Counted from the first letter of the stretch, positions 17,610 through 27,386 are shown. The stretch is DNA of 64,000 bases from Bacteroidota bacterium (GCA_016866355.1 VGMN01000003.1:1-64000), one strand, 5' to 3'. Translations and numbers: made by a program. Notes: a model not told the origin generated them from the sequence alone.

Positions 17610-18053
17610 TCAGAATTTAAGTTCCTTAGGTTGTTGTGCGCCATGTGGGTGTGCAGCACCTTGGTACACAAATAATTTTTTGATCATTTTGCGACCCAAT
17701 CTGTTTTTAGGGAGCATTCCTTTTACAGCGCGCTCGATAACCACTTCTGGACGACGCTTCAATAAACTGGAAGCCACTTCTTCTTTTAAACCGCCTGGAT
17801 AACCCGTAAAATGGTCATACATTTTTTGATCCAGTTTGTTGCCGGTCAATACAACCTTTTCACAATTGGTTACAATTACATAATCCCCTGTGTCTACGTG
17901 TGGAGTGTAGCTGGCTTTGTTTTTTCCGCGTAATACAGCTGCAATACGGGAACACATACGACCCACGGTTTGATTAGTACCGTCCACAACAAACCAGTTG
18001 CGCTTTACGGTAGCCTCGTTCGCATGTTTGGTAGTGAAATGTAGTTTACTCAT
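17610..18053 (-). CDS. rplM: 50S ribosomal protein L13
   Basis: L13 of the large subunit, 147 residues. It has [19 protein letters not shown], the [12 protein letters not shown] strand and the motif [13 protein letters not shown]. It is the first gene of the cluster and is preceded by a hairpin leader and a -7 box. Confidence 0.98.
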   Translation of the reverse strand: MSKLHFTTKHANEATVKRNWFVVDGTNQTVGRMCSRIAAVLRGKNKASYTPHVDTGDYVIVTNCEKVVLTGNKLDQKMYDHFTGYPGGLKEEVASSLLKRRPEVVIERAVKGMLPKNRLGRKMIKKLFVYQGAAHPHGAQQPKELKF

Positions 18054-18067
18054 GATGTTTTATTTGA

Positions 18068-18087
18068 GGTCCCGCTATCCCGGAACC
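18068..18087 (-). promoter_or_regulatory. Hairpin in the rplM leader, possible L13 autoregulatory element
   Basis: On the minus strand GGTTCCG-GGATAG-CGGGACC forms a 7-bp stem (one G-T pair) about 14 bases before the rplM ATG, within the transcribed leader. Ribosomal protein leaders often carry a binding site for the first product. A Bacteroidia L13 leader family has been described, but I cannot test this one against its model. Confidence 0.4.
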
Positions 18088-18104
18088 TGATTAAAAATGG
18101 ACCG

Positions 18105-18112
18105 CAAAGGTA
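18105..18112 (-). promoter_or_regulatory. -7 box of the rplM cluster
   Basis: The minus strand reads TACCTTTG (TAnnTTTG), 51 bases before the rplM ATG. No clean -33 TTTG was found at the usual distance. The rest of the gap up to the GH53 stop (18113-18214) holds only a short palindrome, ATTGATTATCAAT at 18175-18187. Confidence 0.5.
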
Positions 18113-18214
18113 AGCGGGCCCGATTACACCACCTTGAAAAAAAGGATTAATTTTTGGAGAGGCCTTTGTAATAGATTGATTATCAATAAATATTTTGACC
18201 AGCTTTTTTAGTCA

Positions 18215-19234
18215 CTACTGAAAAGCCGTCAAAGCCCTTGTCGGGCGACCGGAATTCTCAAATGCACCGAGGGTATACCCCTTCCAGTTTCCGTAAGATT
18301 GAGGTTCCCAATATAGAAGTCCCAGACCTTTTTGATCGGGGATGGAACGAAGTTGTGTTTGTAATTCTTTTAAGAACAGATAACAAGCATCAGCTTGATC
18401 CCATGGCATTCCCACTTCGCAAACCATTACAGGTGTGTTGTAACGATTCACCAGCTCTATCATATTGGCTTTGCATTGCGTCACTAATTCAGGCCAATTT
18501 GATTGCGTTGGGTAGAGTGAAAGCCCAATCAAGTCCCATACCGCCCCATTTTGTTTGAGCCCTTCTAAATTCCAGCGAAATAACCCGGCATCATAACCAT
18601 TGGACAAATGCACCATCACTTTAATAGCGGGATCTATTTGCTTAACCGCTTCATAACCGGCTTTAAAAAAACTGGCATAATTCCCCATTTGTTGTGATGC
18701 TTTTCCCAAGGGCCAAAGCATTCCATCATTGGTTTCATTACCAATTTGAACCCAGGTTGGTGTAACGCCCCGAAGAATTAAAGCTGTAAGGACACGAGAT
18801 GTATGAGAACGAACAGAGTCACAAAGGGCACCTACTCCAAGCCCGGACCAAGCAGCCGGTGGATTTTGTTTACCAGGATCAGCCCAACTATCACTGTAAT
18901 GGAAATTTAGCAAAAGCTTTAGCCCCGCTTGCCTGACTCGCATCGCTTTCTGTATTACATCTTGCAAACCATTCCAGCCCTCTGCAGGATTTACCCAAAC
19001 GCGCAATCTGATAGCATTGAATCCTAATTCTTTCATCAATAAAACTGGGTCTGTTTCGGTACCATTAGCAGTATAAAACTTACGACCCGCTGCCTCCATC
19101 TCCGTGATCCAGCTGATATCAGCTCCCTTAACCAGGAATTGATTGGTGGGAGTAGGCGGCATATTTTTTTTACCACAGCTTACTAAAATACTGCTCGAAA
19201 AAATGAATGATATTATAATAAGTCTGATTGTCAT
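18215..19234 (-). CDS. GH53 endo-beta-1,4-galactanase lipoprotein
   Basis: A 339-residue glycoside hydrolase of family 53, which cuts beta-1,4-galactan such as pectin side chains. The signal peptide ends in the lipobox LVSC. The domain opens with VKGADISWITEMEAAG and includes NAIRLRVWVNP. The general acid is Glu167 (QIGNETNDG) and the nucleophile Glu273 (VCEVGMPW). The frame extends to a TTG at 19246, but the ATG at 19234 is the better start. It should be anchored to the cell surface or periplasmic face of the outer membrane. It is the last gene of the sugar locus, beyond a terminator. Confidence 0.93.
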   Translation of the reverse strand: MTIRLIIISFIFSSSILVSCGKKNMPPTPTNQFLVKGADISWITEMEAAGRKFYTANGTETDPVLLMKELGFNAIRLRVWVNPAEGWNGLQDVIQKAMRVRQAGLKLLLNFHYSDSWADPGKQNPPAAWSGLGVGALCDSVRSHTSRVLTALILRGVTPTWVQIGNETNDGMLWPLGKASQQMGNYASFFKAGYEAVKQIDPAIKVMVHLSNGYDAGLFRWNLEGLKQNGAVWDLIGLSLYPTQSNWPELVTQCKANMIELVNRYNTPVMVCEVGMPWDQADACYLFLKELQTQLRSIPDQKGLGLLYWEPQSYGNWKGYTLGAFENSGRPTRALTAFQ

Positions 19235-19265
19235 CAATTGCAGCAATGCTATTTATTTAAAGATA

Positions 19266-19296
19266 AAAGAACGGCCCCGAGTTGGAGCCGCTCTTT
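19266..19296 (-). terminator. Terminator between the susF-like gene and GH53
   Basis: On the minus strand AAGAGCGGC pairs with GCCGTTCTT (9 pairs, one G-T) around an 11-base loop, followed by TTATCTTT. It lies 19 bases after the susF-like stop. It would separate the sus operon from GH53 or let only part of transcription through. Confidence 0.65.
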
Positions 19297-19314
19297 ATCC
19301 AATAGAACCGTCAA

Positions 19315-21075
19315 TTAGTTGATAGTAACAGTCTGTGTGTTTTCATTCAACGTGATTGTATAGGTGCCAGCTGTAGTTGGTGTCTTGAAATTTGGACCAC
19401 CATCCCACTTGATACGGCGAGGTGAACCAGTAGACTGACTTCCGCCACTAGCATCCTCATAATCGAAAGCACCCCATGCATTACCCGCTAAGAATTTGAT
19501 ATCCTTATTAGCTTCCAATGCAACAGTAATAGTCCAAACGCCATTACCACCGTATGTCATTTGTGGGCTGGCTCCTGGATTCCAAGCAGCAACACCAGTC
19601 AATCCATCACCTACTACACGCATTTCACTAGCAGGAGAAATTTCATAACGGATACCATTAACGTTGCGACCATCCCAGATTACACGGTAACGACCTGTTG
19701 CACTTACATCAGGCATATTAGGACCATTTACTTCCATAGCAGATCCACTGCCACCGTTAGATCCGTAACTGCGTGCATTAACAGCTGTAATATCACCACT
19801 GTTCCAGTTGTTGAAGTCAATCAACTTCCAACCGCCAGAGGAATTAAGGTTAGTTAATCCTACAAATAGATTTTTTTCAGGATGTCCCATCGCATAGTTG
19901 GGGAAGGAAGCACCAGGATTCCAACCGGCACCTGTAGCACCACCCACAAATCCCATACGACCTTCGCGGATATCGTATTTCATATTAGCGCGGTCAATTG
20001 AAATACGGTAAACACCTGCAGTGCTTACAGAGAAGTTTGCACCATTCTGAGCCAGGTTATTATTGGTTCCACCATAGTTAATTGCCCAGTCACGACCCTG
20101 TGTTACTTTAAACTCTGCGTTAGCAGGCAAATAAATATAGGTGTAATATAATTTATTCATCGCTTCTGGACGAATATCACGAATCAGCTCAGGGGCTGTT
20201 CCGGGATCCCAGTTGTTACCATTACCAGTTGCAGACTGATAGCCACCAGGCATGTAGAAACGAAGGATGGGAACATAGGTATTGATCAATACGTTAACTG
20301 TATTGGAGAAAGAGGTAGCGCCTTGTGCTGTTACCGCACGAACGCGATATTCTATTCTTCCTGGATTGCCACCAGCAACACCTTCATTCAAAGCCGTTTC
20401 GTTCATTTCAAAATTGGTCAAGGTTACATTCAAACGATTTGCCCCTACAGCAAAATCACGAGGAGAAGCAAAATTCTTTCCGGCAGAATCATATTGCAAC
20501 GTGTACGTAATATCACTAGTATACCCAACAAATGAACGTGTCCAGGTAAATGTGTTACCAGGATCATTTGAAGTAGCTAAACTAGGAGACAAGGTTGCGT
20601 TTTGAGATACTAACACAGAAGGATCTTCAAACGGCGTTACAGTAATGCGAAGTACATTAGACTCTAACTTCTCATTATTATTACCATAAGAAGAAGCCAC
20701 TTTCACATCGAGTGAATGTGTTCGTCCTAATGCAAAACCATAATTCAGCAAAATACCATTTAACTCACGACCTGTAATAGCGGTGTTGCGAACACCCATT
20801 ACAGTTTTAGTTACTACACGGCTAAAGTTGCGACCTGCTGAATCAATAGAGAGAACGTATTTATAGTTAGCAGAATCTGTCCCGTGATTTGGGTTAGTCC
20901 AGTTAAAACTGATCACATTGCGGGTACTATCCGCCAATGTAGATGTTACACTGGTAAAGTTGGAGCTAAGTACTACAGCATTACCTGGCTTGTAAAAAGG
21001 CAGGTCAGCTACTTTAGTACAGGCTGCGATTCCCAGTACCAGACCCAGATAAAAGAGTTTACGCATATTTTTCAT
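19315..21075 (-). CDS. SusF/SusE-like surface glycan-binding lipoprotein
   Basis: A 586-residue lipoprotein (lipobox IAAC near residue 19) of the SusE/SusF type. The N-terminal half has the SusE-type Ig-like domain (SFNWTNPNH) repeated twice. The C-terminal half has three carbohydrate-binding repeats, each opening with a W-[DN]-P-G signature: NWDPGTAPEL, GWNPGASFPN and AWNPGASPQM. Such proteins hold glycan at the cell surface for the SusCD transporter. It follows the shorter SusE-like gene by 18 bases and is the last gene before the terminator. Confidence 0.88.
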   Translation of the reverse strand: MKNMRKLFYLGLVLGIAACTKVADLPFYKPGNAVVLSSNFTSVTSTLADSTRNVISFNWTNPNHGTDSANYKYVLSIDSAGRNFSRVVTKTVMGVRNTAITGRELNGILLNYGFALGRTHSLDVKVASSYGNNNEKLESNVLRITVTPFEDPSVLVSQNATLSPSLATSNDPGNTFTWTRSFVGYTSDITYTLQYDSAGKNFASPRDFAVGANRLNVTLTNFEMNETALNEGVAGGNPGRIEYRVRAVTAQGATSFSNTVNVLINTYVPILRFYMPGGYQSATGNGNNWDPGTAPELIRDIRPEAMNKLYYTYIYLPANAEFKVTQGRDWAINYGGTNNNLAQNGANFSVSTAGVYRISIDRANMKYDIREGRMGFVGGATGAGWNPGASFPNYAMGHPEKNLFVGLTNLNSSGGWKLIDFNNWNSGDITAVNARSYGSNGGSGSAMEVNGPNMPDVSATGRYRVIWDGRNVNGIRYEISPASEMRVVGDGLTGVAAWNPGASPQMTYGGNGVWTITVALEANKDIKFLAGNAWGAFDYEDASGGSQSTGSPRRIKWDGGPNFKTPTTAGTYTITLNENTQTVTIN

Positions 21076-21093
21076 GGCAGTACGTTTTTAGGT

Positions 21094-21948
21094 TTAGAGT
21101 CTGGTTAATTTGTATTTACCAGTCTGGAAGTTTACTTCTATTTTGTAACGACCAGCTCCCGGGCTTTGAAACGCAGGGTCAGCGTCGCGCTTTTCAAATT
21201 CACCTCCCAATGCAGCTGCTGGTGCTAACGCGTGGTATTGTGTTCCCCAAACTCCTTGTGTTTGGATCAACTTGTAATAACCACCTGCATTAAAAGTTAC
21301 ATCATCTAAAATGTATAGCAATGGGTTGCTGGCATCTCTTCTGAACTTCTGCGATACATTATACGGAGCACCCATTGGATTACTCCAACCAGAGGCAAAC
21401 GCATCCCCAATGGCCCAAAGACCTGCATCATTGTATCCACCTGCTTCAGTTCCTGGAGGCTCAACCGCAAAATCCAGGTAAGGTGTAATACGAACGGTGA
21501 TAGTGTTAGAAAGCAATGGAACCGTACCATTGATCAAAGAAGCTCTCACACGCATTTGCATATTGTATGCAACACCTGCACGCAATTCCATTTTACCTAA
21601 TACGGTATTCAAATCTCTTACAGTCATACGGGCTCCCAATTCCTTGGCAATGGCAAGTTCTTGCTTATTAGGACTGGCAAAGTTCCCGCCTACCGTATCA
21701 ACTTGTAATAGGTAAGTAACATCTTGAGAACTAACTCCCGTAGTAAAACGGTAATTAGGGTTTGTCCAATTCAACACCAGACCAACTTGATCTCTGTTCT
21801 CTTTACGAAGAACAATGGGTGCTGTAGCTGTGGTAGACAACACAGGGTTGGTGCCACCCAGGTACATGATTTGATTTTCTTCTTTATCGCAGGAAACAAT
21901 CCCCATCAAGAGGAAGGATCCTAACAGAAGTTTTGCTATGTTTTTCAT
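21094..21948 (-). CDS. SusE-like surface glycan-binding lipoprotein
   Basis: A 284-residue lipoprotein (lipobox GIVSC) with an N-terminal SusE Ig-like domain (LVLNWTNPNYRF) and one C-terminal glycan-binding repeat ending GRYKIEVNFQTGKYKLTRL. The first ATG is at 21948; an in-frame TTG three codons earlier is less likely. The downstream SusF-like protein shares the NWTNPN motif at the same place, so the two probably arose by duplication and repeat gain. Confidence 0.87.
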   Translation of the reverse strand: MKNIAKLLLGSFLLMGIVSCDKEENQIMYLGGTNPVLSTTATAPIVLRKENRDQVGLVLNWTNPNYRFTTGVSSQDVTYLLQVDTVGGNFASPNKQELAIAKELGARMTVRDLNTVLGKMELRAGVAYNMQMRVRASLINGTVPLLSNTITVRITPYLDFAVEPPGTEAGGYNDAGLWAIGDAFASGWSNPMGAPYNVSQKFRRDASNPLLYILDDVTFNAGGYYKLIQTQGVWGTQYHALAPAAALGGEFEKRDADPAFQSPGAGRYKIEVNFQTGKYKLTRL

Positions 21949-21969
21949 GGCAATCAATTTTATTGTTGA

Positions 21970-23577
21970 TTAGAAGCCGGGGTTTTGGCTCAGGTTTGGG
22001 TTAGAAGTTCTGTTAGAGGCCGGTACAGGGAATAAATTATACTTGCTATCCACTGCAGTACCAGAAGCTACACCACCTTTCCAAGGCCATAGGTAGGTAC
22101 CCGTAGTTAAGCGACCATAACGAATCAAGTCAGTTCTTCTGTGTCCTTCCCAGTACAACTCACGTGCTCTTTCATCTAGAACAAAATCAAGCGTTAACTG
22201 GCTGGCAGTAATATCAGCTGATGAACTTCCATTGTGTGCACGCCTACGGATGGCGTTGATATAAGCCAATGCTGTAGCAGCGTCACCACCTGTTCCGCCA
22301 CGAAGTGTTGCTTCGATGTAGATCAAATGCATTTCAGATAAACGGAAAAGAGGGAAATCGATATCTGACCAATAACGAGTTGCATCAGAAACTGGCTGTC
22401 CGTCAGAGCGAATATTTCTCCACTTATTTACGTGTAGCCCATTGCTGAAATCTGCTACATCATTGATAGAGATTTGAGCAGGACTAGTACCGTACAAGGA
22501 AGTGGTAAACATAGCGCGACGATCGGTAGCTCCTGTTAAATCAGGAAAGCGATCCGCTAGTCCTTTTGTAGCACGGTAGCCAAACCAACCTTGGTTGGTT
22601 CCAAAATCTGCATAATCTCCACCCGCAGCGGCGTGGATAAAGAAAGTAGTGTTACCGTAAGAACGAGCTTTCAATCCGTCGCATGTAATAGCAAAGATGA
22701 TTTCGTTAGTACGCTTATCATTATCCGCCATGAACAATTCACGGTAGTTGCCATGCAGCGAATAACCACCTGCAATTACTTTACTAGCGTAAGTGATTGC
22801 ATCGCTCCAACGAGCAGAACCCGTGTACACCTGTGCATTCAAATACATACGTGCCAACAAAGCCCATGCAGCGCCTTTGTCTACACGACCATATTCATTG
22901 GTACGAGGATTTTTTAATTCATTCTCAACAGCTTTCAATTCTGCTTCAATATAGTTGAAGAGATTAGCTCTAGAAATTTCCTGAGGCAGGGTAGTTCCTA
23001 CCTGATTGGCTTCTGTGATAAAAGTTGAACGACCGAACAGATCCATCATCACCCAGTAATTGAAAGCACGAAGGAAGCGCGCTTCTGGGCGTGTAGCTTT
23101 GATAGCATTTACTTCATCAGCACTCAACTTACGAGCAGCTAATTTTTCATCAGTAGACTCACGGAGGTACTCGTTAGCTACCATGATGTTATAAATTGGA
23201 CGTGCATACATTCCTTTTAAGAAAGGATCAGCACTGGAGTAGCTAAGATTATGGAAATCTTTGATGGTTTGGTCATTCCAAGATACTACTGCTTCATCAG
23301 TAGGAAGCTCCTGACAGTTAAAGAAACCACGAAGAAAAGGTGATTGAGAACCTTCATCCAATCCTTGAATATCAGAAGCACCAGCAGGACCACTGTTACC
23401 AGTGGTAGCCAGTCCTCCATATACTTTAGCCAATACCTGACGATATCCGGCAGCAGTGGAGTAAACATCTGCTGAAGTCAGGTCATTGGGTGGAAATAAA
23501 TCCAACTTTTTTGCACAAGCACTGAGAAAGAGAACTACTCCCAGCAACAATGTGTTTTTGATGACTATATTTTTCAT
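21970..23577 (-). CDS. SusD/RagB-family nutrient-binding lipoprotein
   Basis: A 535-residue SusD homologue with signal peptide and lipobox LSAC. SusD proteins form a lid on the SusC barrel and capture oligosaccharides. Family features include LFPPNDLTSADVY at the N-terminus, the RFLRAFNYWVMMDLFG helix, a TPR-like helical core (AWALLARMYLNAQVY) and the C-terminal LDERARELYWEGHRRTDLIR with KYNLFPVPASN. It is 18 bases after susC and 21 bases before the SusE-like gene. Confidence 0.96.
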   Translation of the reverse strand: MKNIVIKNTLLLGVVLFLSACAKKLDLFPPNDLTSADVYSTAAGYRQVLAKVYGGLATTGNSGPAGASDIQGLDEGSQSPFLRGFFNCQELPTDEAVVSWNDQTIKDFHNLSYSSADPFLKGMYARPIYNIMVANEYLRESTDEKLAARKLSADEVNAIKATRPEARFLRAFNYWVMMDLFGRSTFITEANQVGTTLPQEISRANLFNYIEAELKAVENELKNPRTNEYGRVDKGAAWALLARMYLNAQVYTGSARWSDAITYASKVIAGGYSLHGNYRELFMADNDKRTNEIIFAITCDGLKARSYGNTTFFIHAAAGGDYADFGTNQGWFGYRATKGLADRFPDLTGATDRRAMFTTSLYGTSPAQISINDVADFSNGLHVNKWRNIRSDGQPVSDATRYWSDIDFPLFRLSEMHLIYIEATLRGGTGGDAATALAYINAIRRRAHNGSSSADITASQLTLDFVLDERARELYWEGHRRTDLIRYGRLTTGTYLWPWKGGVASGTAVDSKYNLFPVPASNRTSNPNLSQNPGF

Positions 23578-23595
23578 GATGCGTTGATTTTAAAA

Positions 23596-26595
23596 TTAAA
23601 AGTCAAGATTGAAGCCAATTGAGTACACACGAGGGCGTGGGTATATGTTGCCATCTACACCACCATCACCCGCATTCTCAGGATCCAGTCCGCCATATTT
23701 TGTAATCATAAAAACATTCTGGATACTAGCATTCACACGTAAAGTGGCTTTGTCATTGAACACGCGCCCAGCTTCATACCCGAAATTGATATTATCAATA
23801 CGGAAAAAGGAAGCATTATCCAAGTAGTAGTCAGACAAGTACCAGTTGTTATTGAAATTGGTTGTCAATAAATCACGTGTTGCATTACCAATAAACTGTA
23901 CGGGATTCTTAATGGAACGCATGGTTGCGTTATTAGAATTTACGTTGTTGTAGAGGTAATTACCCAACATACCGTGGCCGGCAACTCCAAAAGAGAATTT
24001 CTTAATACTCAGAGAAGTGCTGAAACCTAACAATACATCGGCTGCTGGCTTCTGACTGATTTGACGATCATCGTTATTGATTAAACCATCACGATTGGTA
24101 TCCTCAAATAGGCCTTCAATTGGCTTACCATTTTGATCATAAATCTGCTTCAACATATAGAAGCTGTTGGGTGAATAACCTACCGCATGAATACCGATTG
24201 TATTTCCGGTACCACCCCCAATTCCTGTAACTTCTTGTCCTTTGAATTTAGGATCAGGATTACGTAACAGGTTTGTGATGGTGGCTTTGTTGTAGGTGTA
24301 ATTCATATTAATATCCCAGGTCACGTTTTTATTGCGTATAGGTACCAAATTTAAGGTTACCTCTACCCCTTCACTGTTGATATTACCTACGTTGGTAACA
24401 ATCTCGTTTACAAAATTGGCACCAGAAGCTACTGCCACATTTGCTAACAAGTCTTTTGTTTTACGCTTGTAAAAATCAACCGAACCACTTACTCGGTTAT
24501 TGAAGAATCCATAATCCAAACCGAGGTTGGTGGTAGTAGTAGTTTCCCAACGTATAGAAGGATCATAACCCGCAGGACGCAGGTAATTAACCCAAGCCGT
24601 ACCGAATTGCTGCATCGCTGTGTTATTACTAACTGTATAGCGCGGCAGATAGGAATAGTAGCTGATTCCATCTTGCTGACCAGTAACTCCCCATCCAAAA
24701 CGGAATTTTAAATCATTCACCTTGCTGGAGTTGCGGAAAAAGTCATCGCGTGCTTTCCAGGCCAATGCCAGTGAAGGGAAATAACCTGTACGATCTTTAG
24801 GATTCAACTTAGAACTTGCATCGCTACGGATCGTAGCAGTCAACAAGTATTTATCCATCAACGTGTAGTTGATTCTTCCGATATACGATTCCAATCTGTA
24901 CTCCGGACGATCCGTTAAGAATACAGGCTCGGTGCCAATGATGGTATCTTTTTTCGCAGGATTCGCGCGATCAAATATGGCGCGATAGCTTAATGCAGGG
25001 AAATTAGATACATCGGTAACAAAGCTCTGATAGCTGTGCGTTAACAACACATCAATTTTACTCTTGATGCTTTTCACCTCTTTGGAGTAGAATAACCCTA
25101 CATCAGCCAACTGGTTAATTTTTTGTTGCTCGTAGTATTGACGACGACCTCCAGTCACATAATTGGTAGCTGCTACAGAGTCTATATTGTTATTTCCACT
25201 TCCAGCTGCAAAATCCATACCTACATTGGCTTGGATTTTTAAATCTGGTAGGAATGGAAGTTTATATTCGGCTTGTACATTACCAATCATACGGTTAACC
25301 GTAGAACGATTATCACGTAACATTAATAAGGCAACCGGATTACGGTTAGAAAGATCATTTGGAACGGCACCATTTAACCACTCATAATAACCTCCCCATC
25401 TGTTATTGCCACTCAAAACCGGTTTTGTAGGGTCAAAGCTCACTGCATTTCCAATCGCGCCCTCATTGGCAAAATTGTTACGTGTTTGAGAAGCCTTCAC
25501 TGAGATATTCAATGATAGATTATCATTCAACAATTTGGGAGAAAGATTGATAGCAGTAGAGATACGACTGAAATTATTAGTACGAAGAATACCATTTTGG
25601 TTTAAGTAACCGAGCGAAGCACGGAAAGGAATATTACCAAGGCTTCCAGAAGCACTGATAGTATTATCAGCTCCAATGGCGGCTTGATAAATTTCTTTTT
25701 GCCAATCAGTGTTGGCAGTGCCCAACATGTTTTTATACATGTTGCTTCCAGTTGCAACAGCATCTTTATTTATGATATCGCGTACTTCATCAGCCGTTAG
25801 CACATCCACATAATCAGTAATCATTCCCACTGAAGTAGTATTGCTAAAGTTGAAACGAAGTGCTCCTTTTGTGCCTTTCTTAGTAGTAACAATGATCACC
25901 CCGTTAGAAGCACGTGAACCATACAAGGCAGTTGCAGAAGCATCTTTCAAGATGGTCATTGACTCAATATCATTGGGGTTGATTGTATTCAGCAAGTTGG
26001 CAGACCCTGATACGCCATTTCCATCAACAGGTACTCCATCAATTACAATCAATGGGTCGTTACTTGCATTAAGTGAAGCACCACCGCGAATACGGATTCG
26101 GCTTCCACCTCCTGCAGCACCACCACCTGTAGTGATAGAAAGACCTGCTACTTTACCCACGAGGAGTTGCTCAGATGAGTTGATATTTCCCTTCTGGAAA
26201 TCTTTGGCAGAGACAGCCGTAACAGCACCAGTCAGGTCTGTCTTACGACGTGTACCATAAGCTACCACCACCACATCACCCAGTGTGCTGTTGGCAGCAG
26301 CCAAAACCACATTCACAGTGGTTACACCCTGAATGGAAACTTCCTGCGTTGTAAAATTAACAGAGGAAAGTACCAGTGTATTGACAGTAGAAGCAACACT
26401 GATTCGAAACTGTCCCTGTGCGTCAGATTGAGTGCCGGCATTACTTCCCTTGACAGTAACACTCACTCCTGTAAGTGGCGCACCATTGGCATCAGTAACT
26501 TTTCCGGTAATCACTCTATCCTGCGCATAAGAAAGTTGCGCAACGAGTGTTAGCATTACAATGCCAAACACTCTCGAGAGTCTAGATAATGACAT
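23596..26595 (-). CDS. SusC/RagA-family TonB-dependent outer membrane transporter
   Basis: A 999-residue TonB-dependent receptor that imports oligosaccharides with SusD. After the signal peptide comes the carboxypeptidase-like domain (VITGKVTDANGAPLTGVSVT). Next are the plug (RIRIRGGASLNASNDPLIVI) and a beta-barrel ending in YSIGFNLDF with the expected C-terminal Phe. An in-frame TTG lies two codons earlier, but ATG 26595 is preferred. A perfect palindrome sits 46 bases upstream, next to a likely -7 box, so transcription probably starts here as well as at the GH13 gene. Confidence 0.96.
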   Translation of the reverse strand: MSLSRLSRVFGIVMLTLVAQLSYAQDRVITGKVTDANGAPLTGVSVTVKGSNAGTQSDAQGQFRISVASTVNTLVLSSVNFTTQEVSIQGVTTVNVVLAAANSTLGDVVVVAYGTRRKTDLTGAVTAVSAKDFQKGNINSSEQLLVGKVAGLSITTGGGAAGGGSRIRIRGGASLNASNDPLIVIDGVPVDGNGVSGSANLLNTINPNDIESMTILKDASATALYGSRASNGVIIVTTKKGTKGALRFNFSNTTSVGMITDYVDVLTADEVRDIINKDAVATGSNMYKNMLGTANTDWQKEIYQAAIGADNTISASGSLGNIPFRASLGYLNQNGILRTNNFSRISTAINLSPKLLNDNLSLNISVKASQTRNNFANEGAIGNAVSFDPTKPVLSGNNRWGGYYEWLNGAVPNDLSNRNPVALLMLRDNRSTVNRMIGNVQAEYKLPFLPDLKIQANVGMDFAAGSGNNNIDSVAATNYVTGGRRQYYEQQKINQLADVGLFYSKEVKSIKSKIDVLLTHSYQSFVTDVSNFPALSYRAIFDRANPAKKDTIIGTEPVFLTDRPEYRLESYIGRINYTLMDKYLLTATIRSDASSKLNPKDRTGYFPSLALAWKARDDFFRNSSKVNDLKFRFGWGVTGQQDGISYYSYLPRYTVSNNTAMQQFGTAWVNYLRPAGYDPSIRWETTTTTNLGLDYGFFNNRVSGSVDFYKRKTKDLLANVAVASGANFVNEIVTNVGNINSEGVEVTLNLVPIRNKNVTWDINMNYTYNKATITNLLRNPDPKFKGQEVTGIGGGTGNTIGIHAVGYSPNSFYMLKQIYDQNGKPIEGLFEDTNRDGLINNDDRQISQKPAADVLLGFSTSLSIKKFSFGVAGHGMLGNYLYNNVNSNNATMRSIKNPVQFIGNATRDLLTTNFNNNWYLSDYYLDNASFFRIDNINFGYEAGRVFNDKATLRVNASIQNVFMITKYGGLDPENAGDGGVDGNIYPRPRVYSIGFNLDF

Positions 26596-26641
26596 AAGCA
26601 ATCATTAATGGTTAAGCAATCAGATTTGGGGACACACTAAA

Positions 26642-26658
26642 TGTGTATACGATACACA
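26642..26658. promoter_or_regulatory. Candidate operator before susC (perfect palindrome)
   Basis: TGTGTAT-ACG-ATACACA is a perfect 7+3+7 palindrome 46 bases before the susC ATG. On the minus strand it begins inside or just after a -7-like TAATATTG, where a bound repressor would block initiation. The regulator gene ends 44 bases further upstream. A similar site precedes the GH13 gene (30362-30378). The proposed binder is the adjacent NrtR-like protein. Confidence 0.6.
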
Positions 26659-26702
26659 ATATTAAGAAAATTTTAATTCAGCAAAATTTCTTGTTTAACT
26701 TT

Positions 26703-27386
26703 TTAACGGGCACCTACTTTATAGAGCCTTCCAGGACGGTGTGGAACATCGGTTTCCATCTCCTTAAGGTCTGTCATCCAATCCTTTAGCATGATTTTTT
26801 TCCTGAAATTTCTCCGGTCTAACCCCACCCCTAAAATAGCCTCATAGACCTCCTGAAGCTCACGTAAAGAGAACTTGGGGGGGAGCAAATTGAAAATAAT
26901 AGGTCTTTCCATCACTTGTTCACGCAAACGTTTGAGGCAAGTATCCAATATCTCTTTATGATCAAATGCTAATTTTTGTATTTCGCTTACTGTATGCCAT
27001 GAAACTGCTTTATGACTTAACTGAAGTCGATGATTTCTGATATCTACTAATGAATAATAGGCAGTGGTAACTACACGGCCTGATGGGTGACGTTGAATAT
27101 TTCCAAAAGACTGCACCTGTTCCAAATACACATCATCCAATCCTGTTCTATCTTTTAAAACTCGATAAGAAGCTGCATCTAAATCTTCATGAGGGTCAAC
27201 TAAATCTCCCAAAAGAGAATGTAACCCATTAAATTCTTCCAGGTCAGACTCAATCAACAACACTTTTAATTCTTTATTCTCATAGCCGAGAATCACACAA
27301 TCTACTGAAACAGCAATGTTGAAGTAATCTTGCCGATTTCTTTTTTCGGATGCAGCGCTTTTAAATTTTAGCTTTGTAGTAGGCAT
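26703..27386 (-). CDS. NrtR/AraR-like Nudix-fold transcriptional regulator
   Basis: A 227-residue protein with an N-terminal Nudix-like domain (about 20-150) and a C-terminal winged helix (about 155-225, FSLRELQEVYEAILGVGLDR, then RNFRKKI). This is the NrtR architecture; in Bacteroidota relatives such as AraR control sugar genes. The Nudix box is degenerate: the catalytic REUXEE is replaced by RVLKDR, so hydrolysis is unlikely and the domain probably senses a sugar or its derivative. It follows the GH13 gene by 9 bases and precedes susC, and is probably autoregulated. Confidence 0.9.
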   Translation of the reverse strand: MPTTKLKFKSAASEKRNRQDYFNIAVSVDCVILGYENKELKVLLIESDLEEFNGLHSLLGDLVDPHEDLDAASYRVLKDRTGLDDVYLEQVQSFGNIQRHPSGRVVTTAYYSLVDIRNHRLQLSHKAVSWHTVSEIQKLAFDHKEILDTCLKRLREQVMERPIIFNLLPPKFSLRELQEVYEAILGVGLDRRNFRKKIMLKDWMTDLKEMETDVPHRPGRLYKVGAR

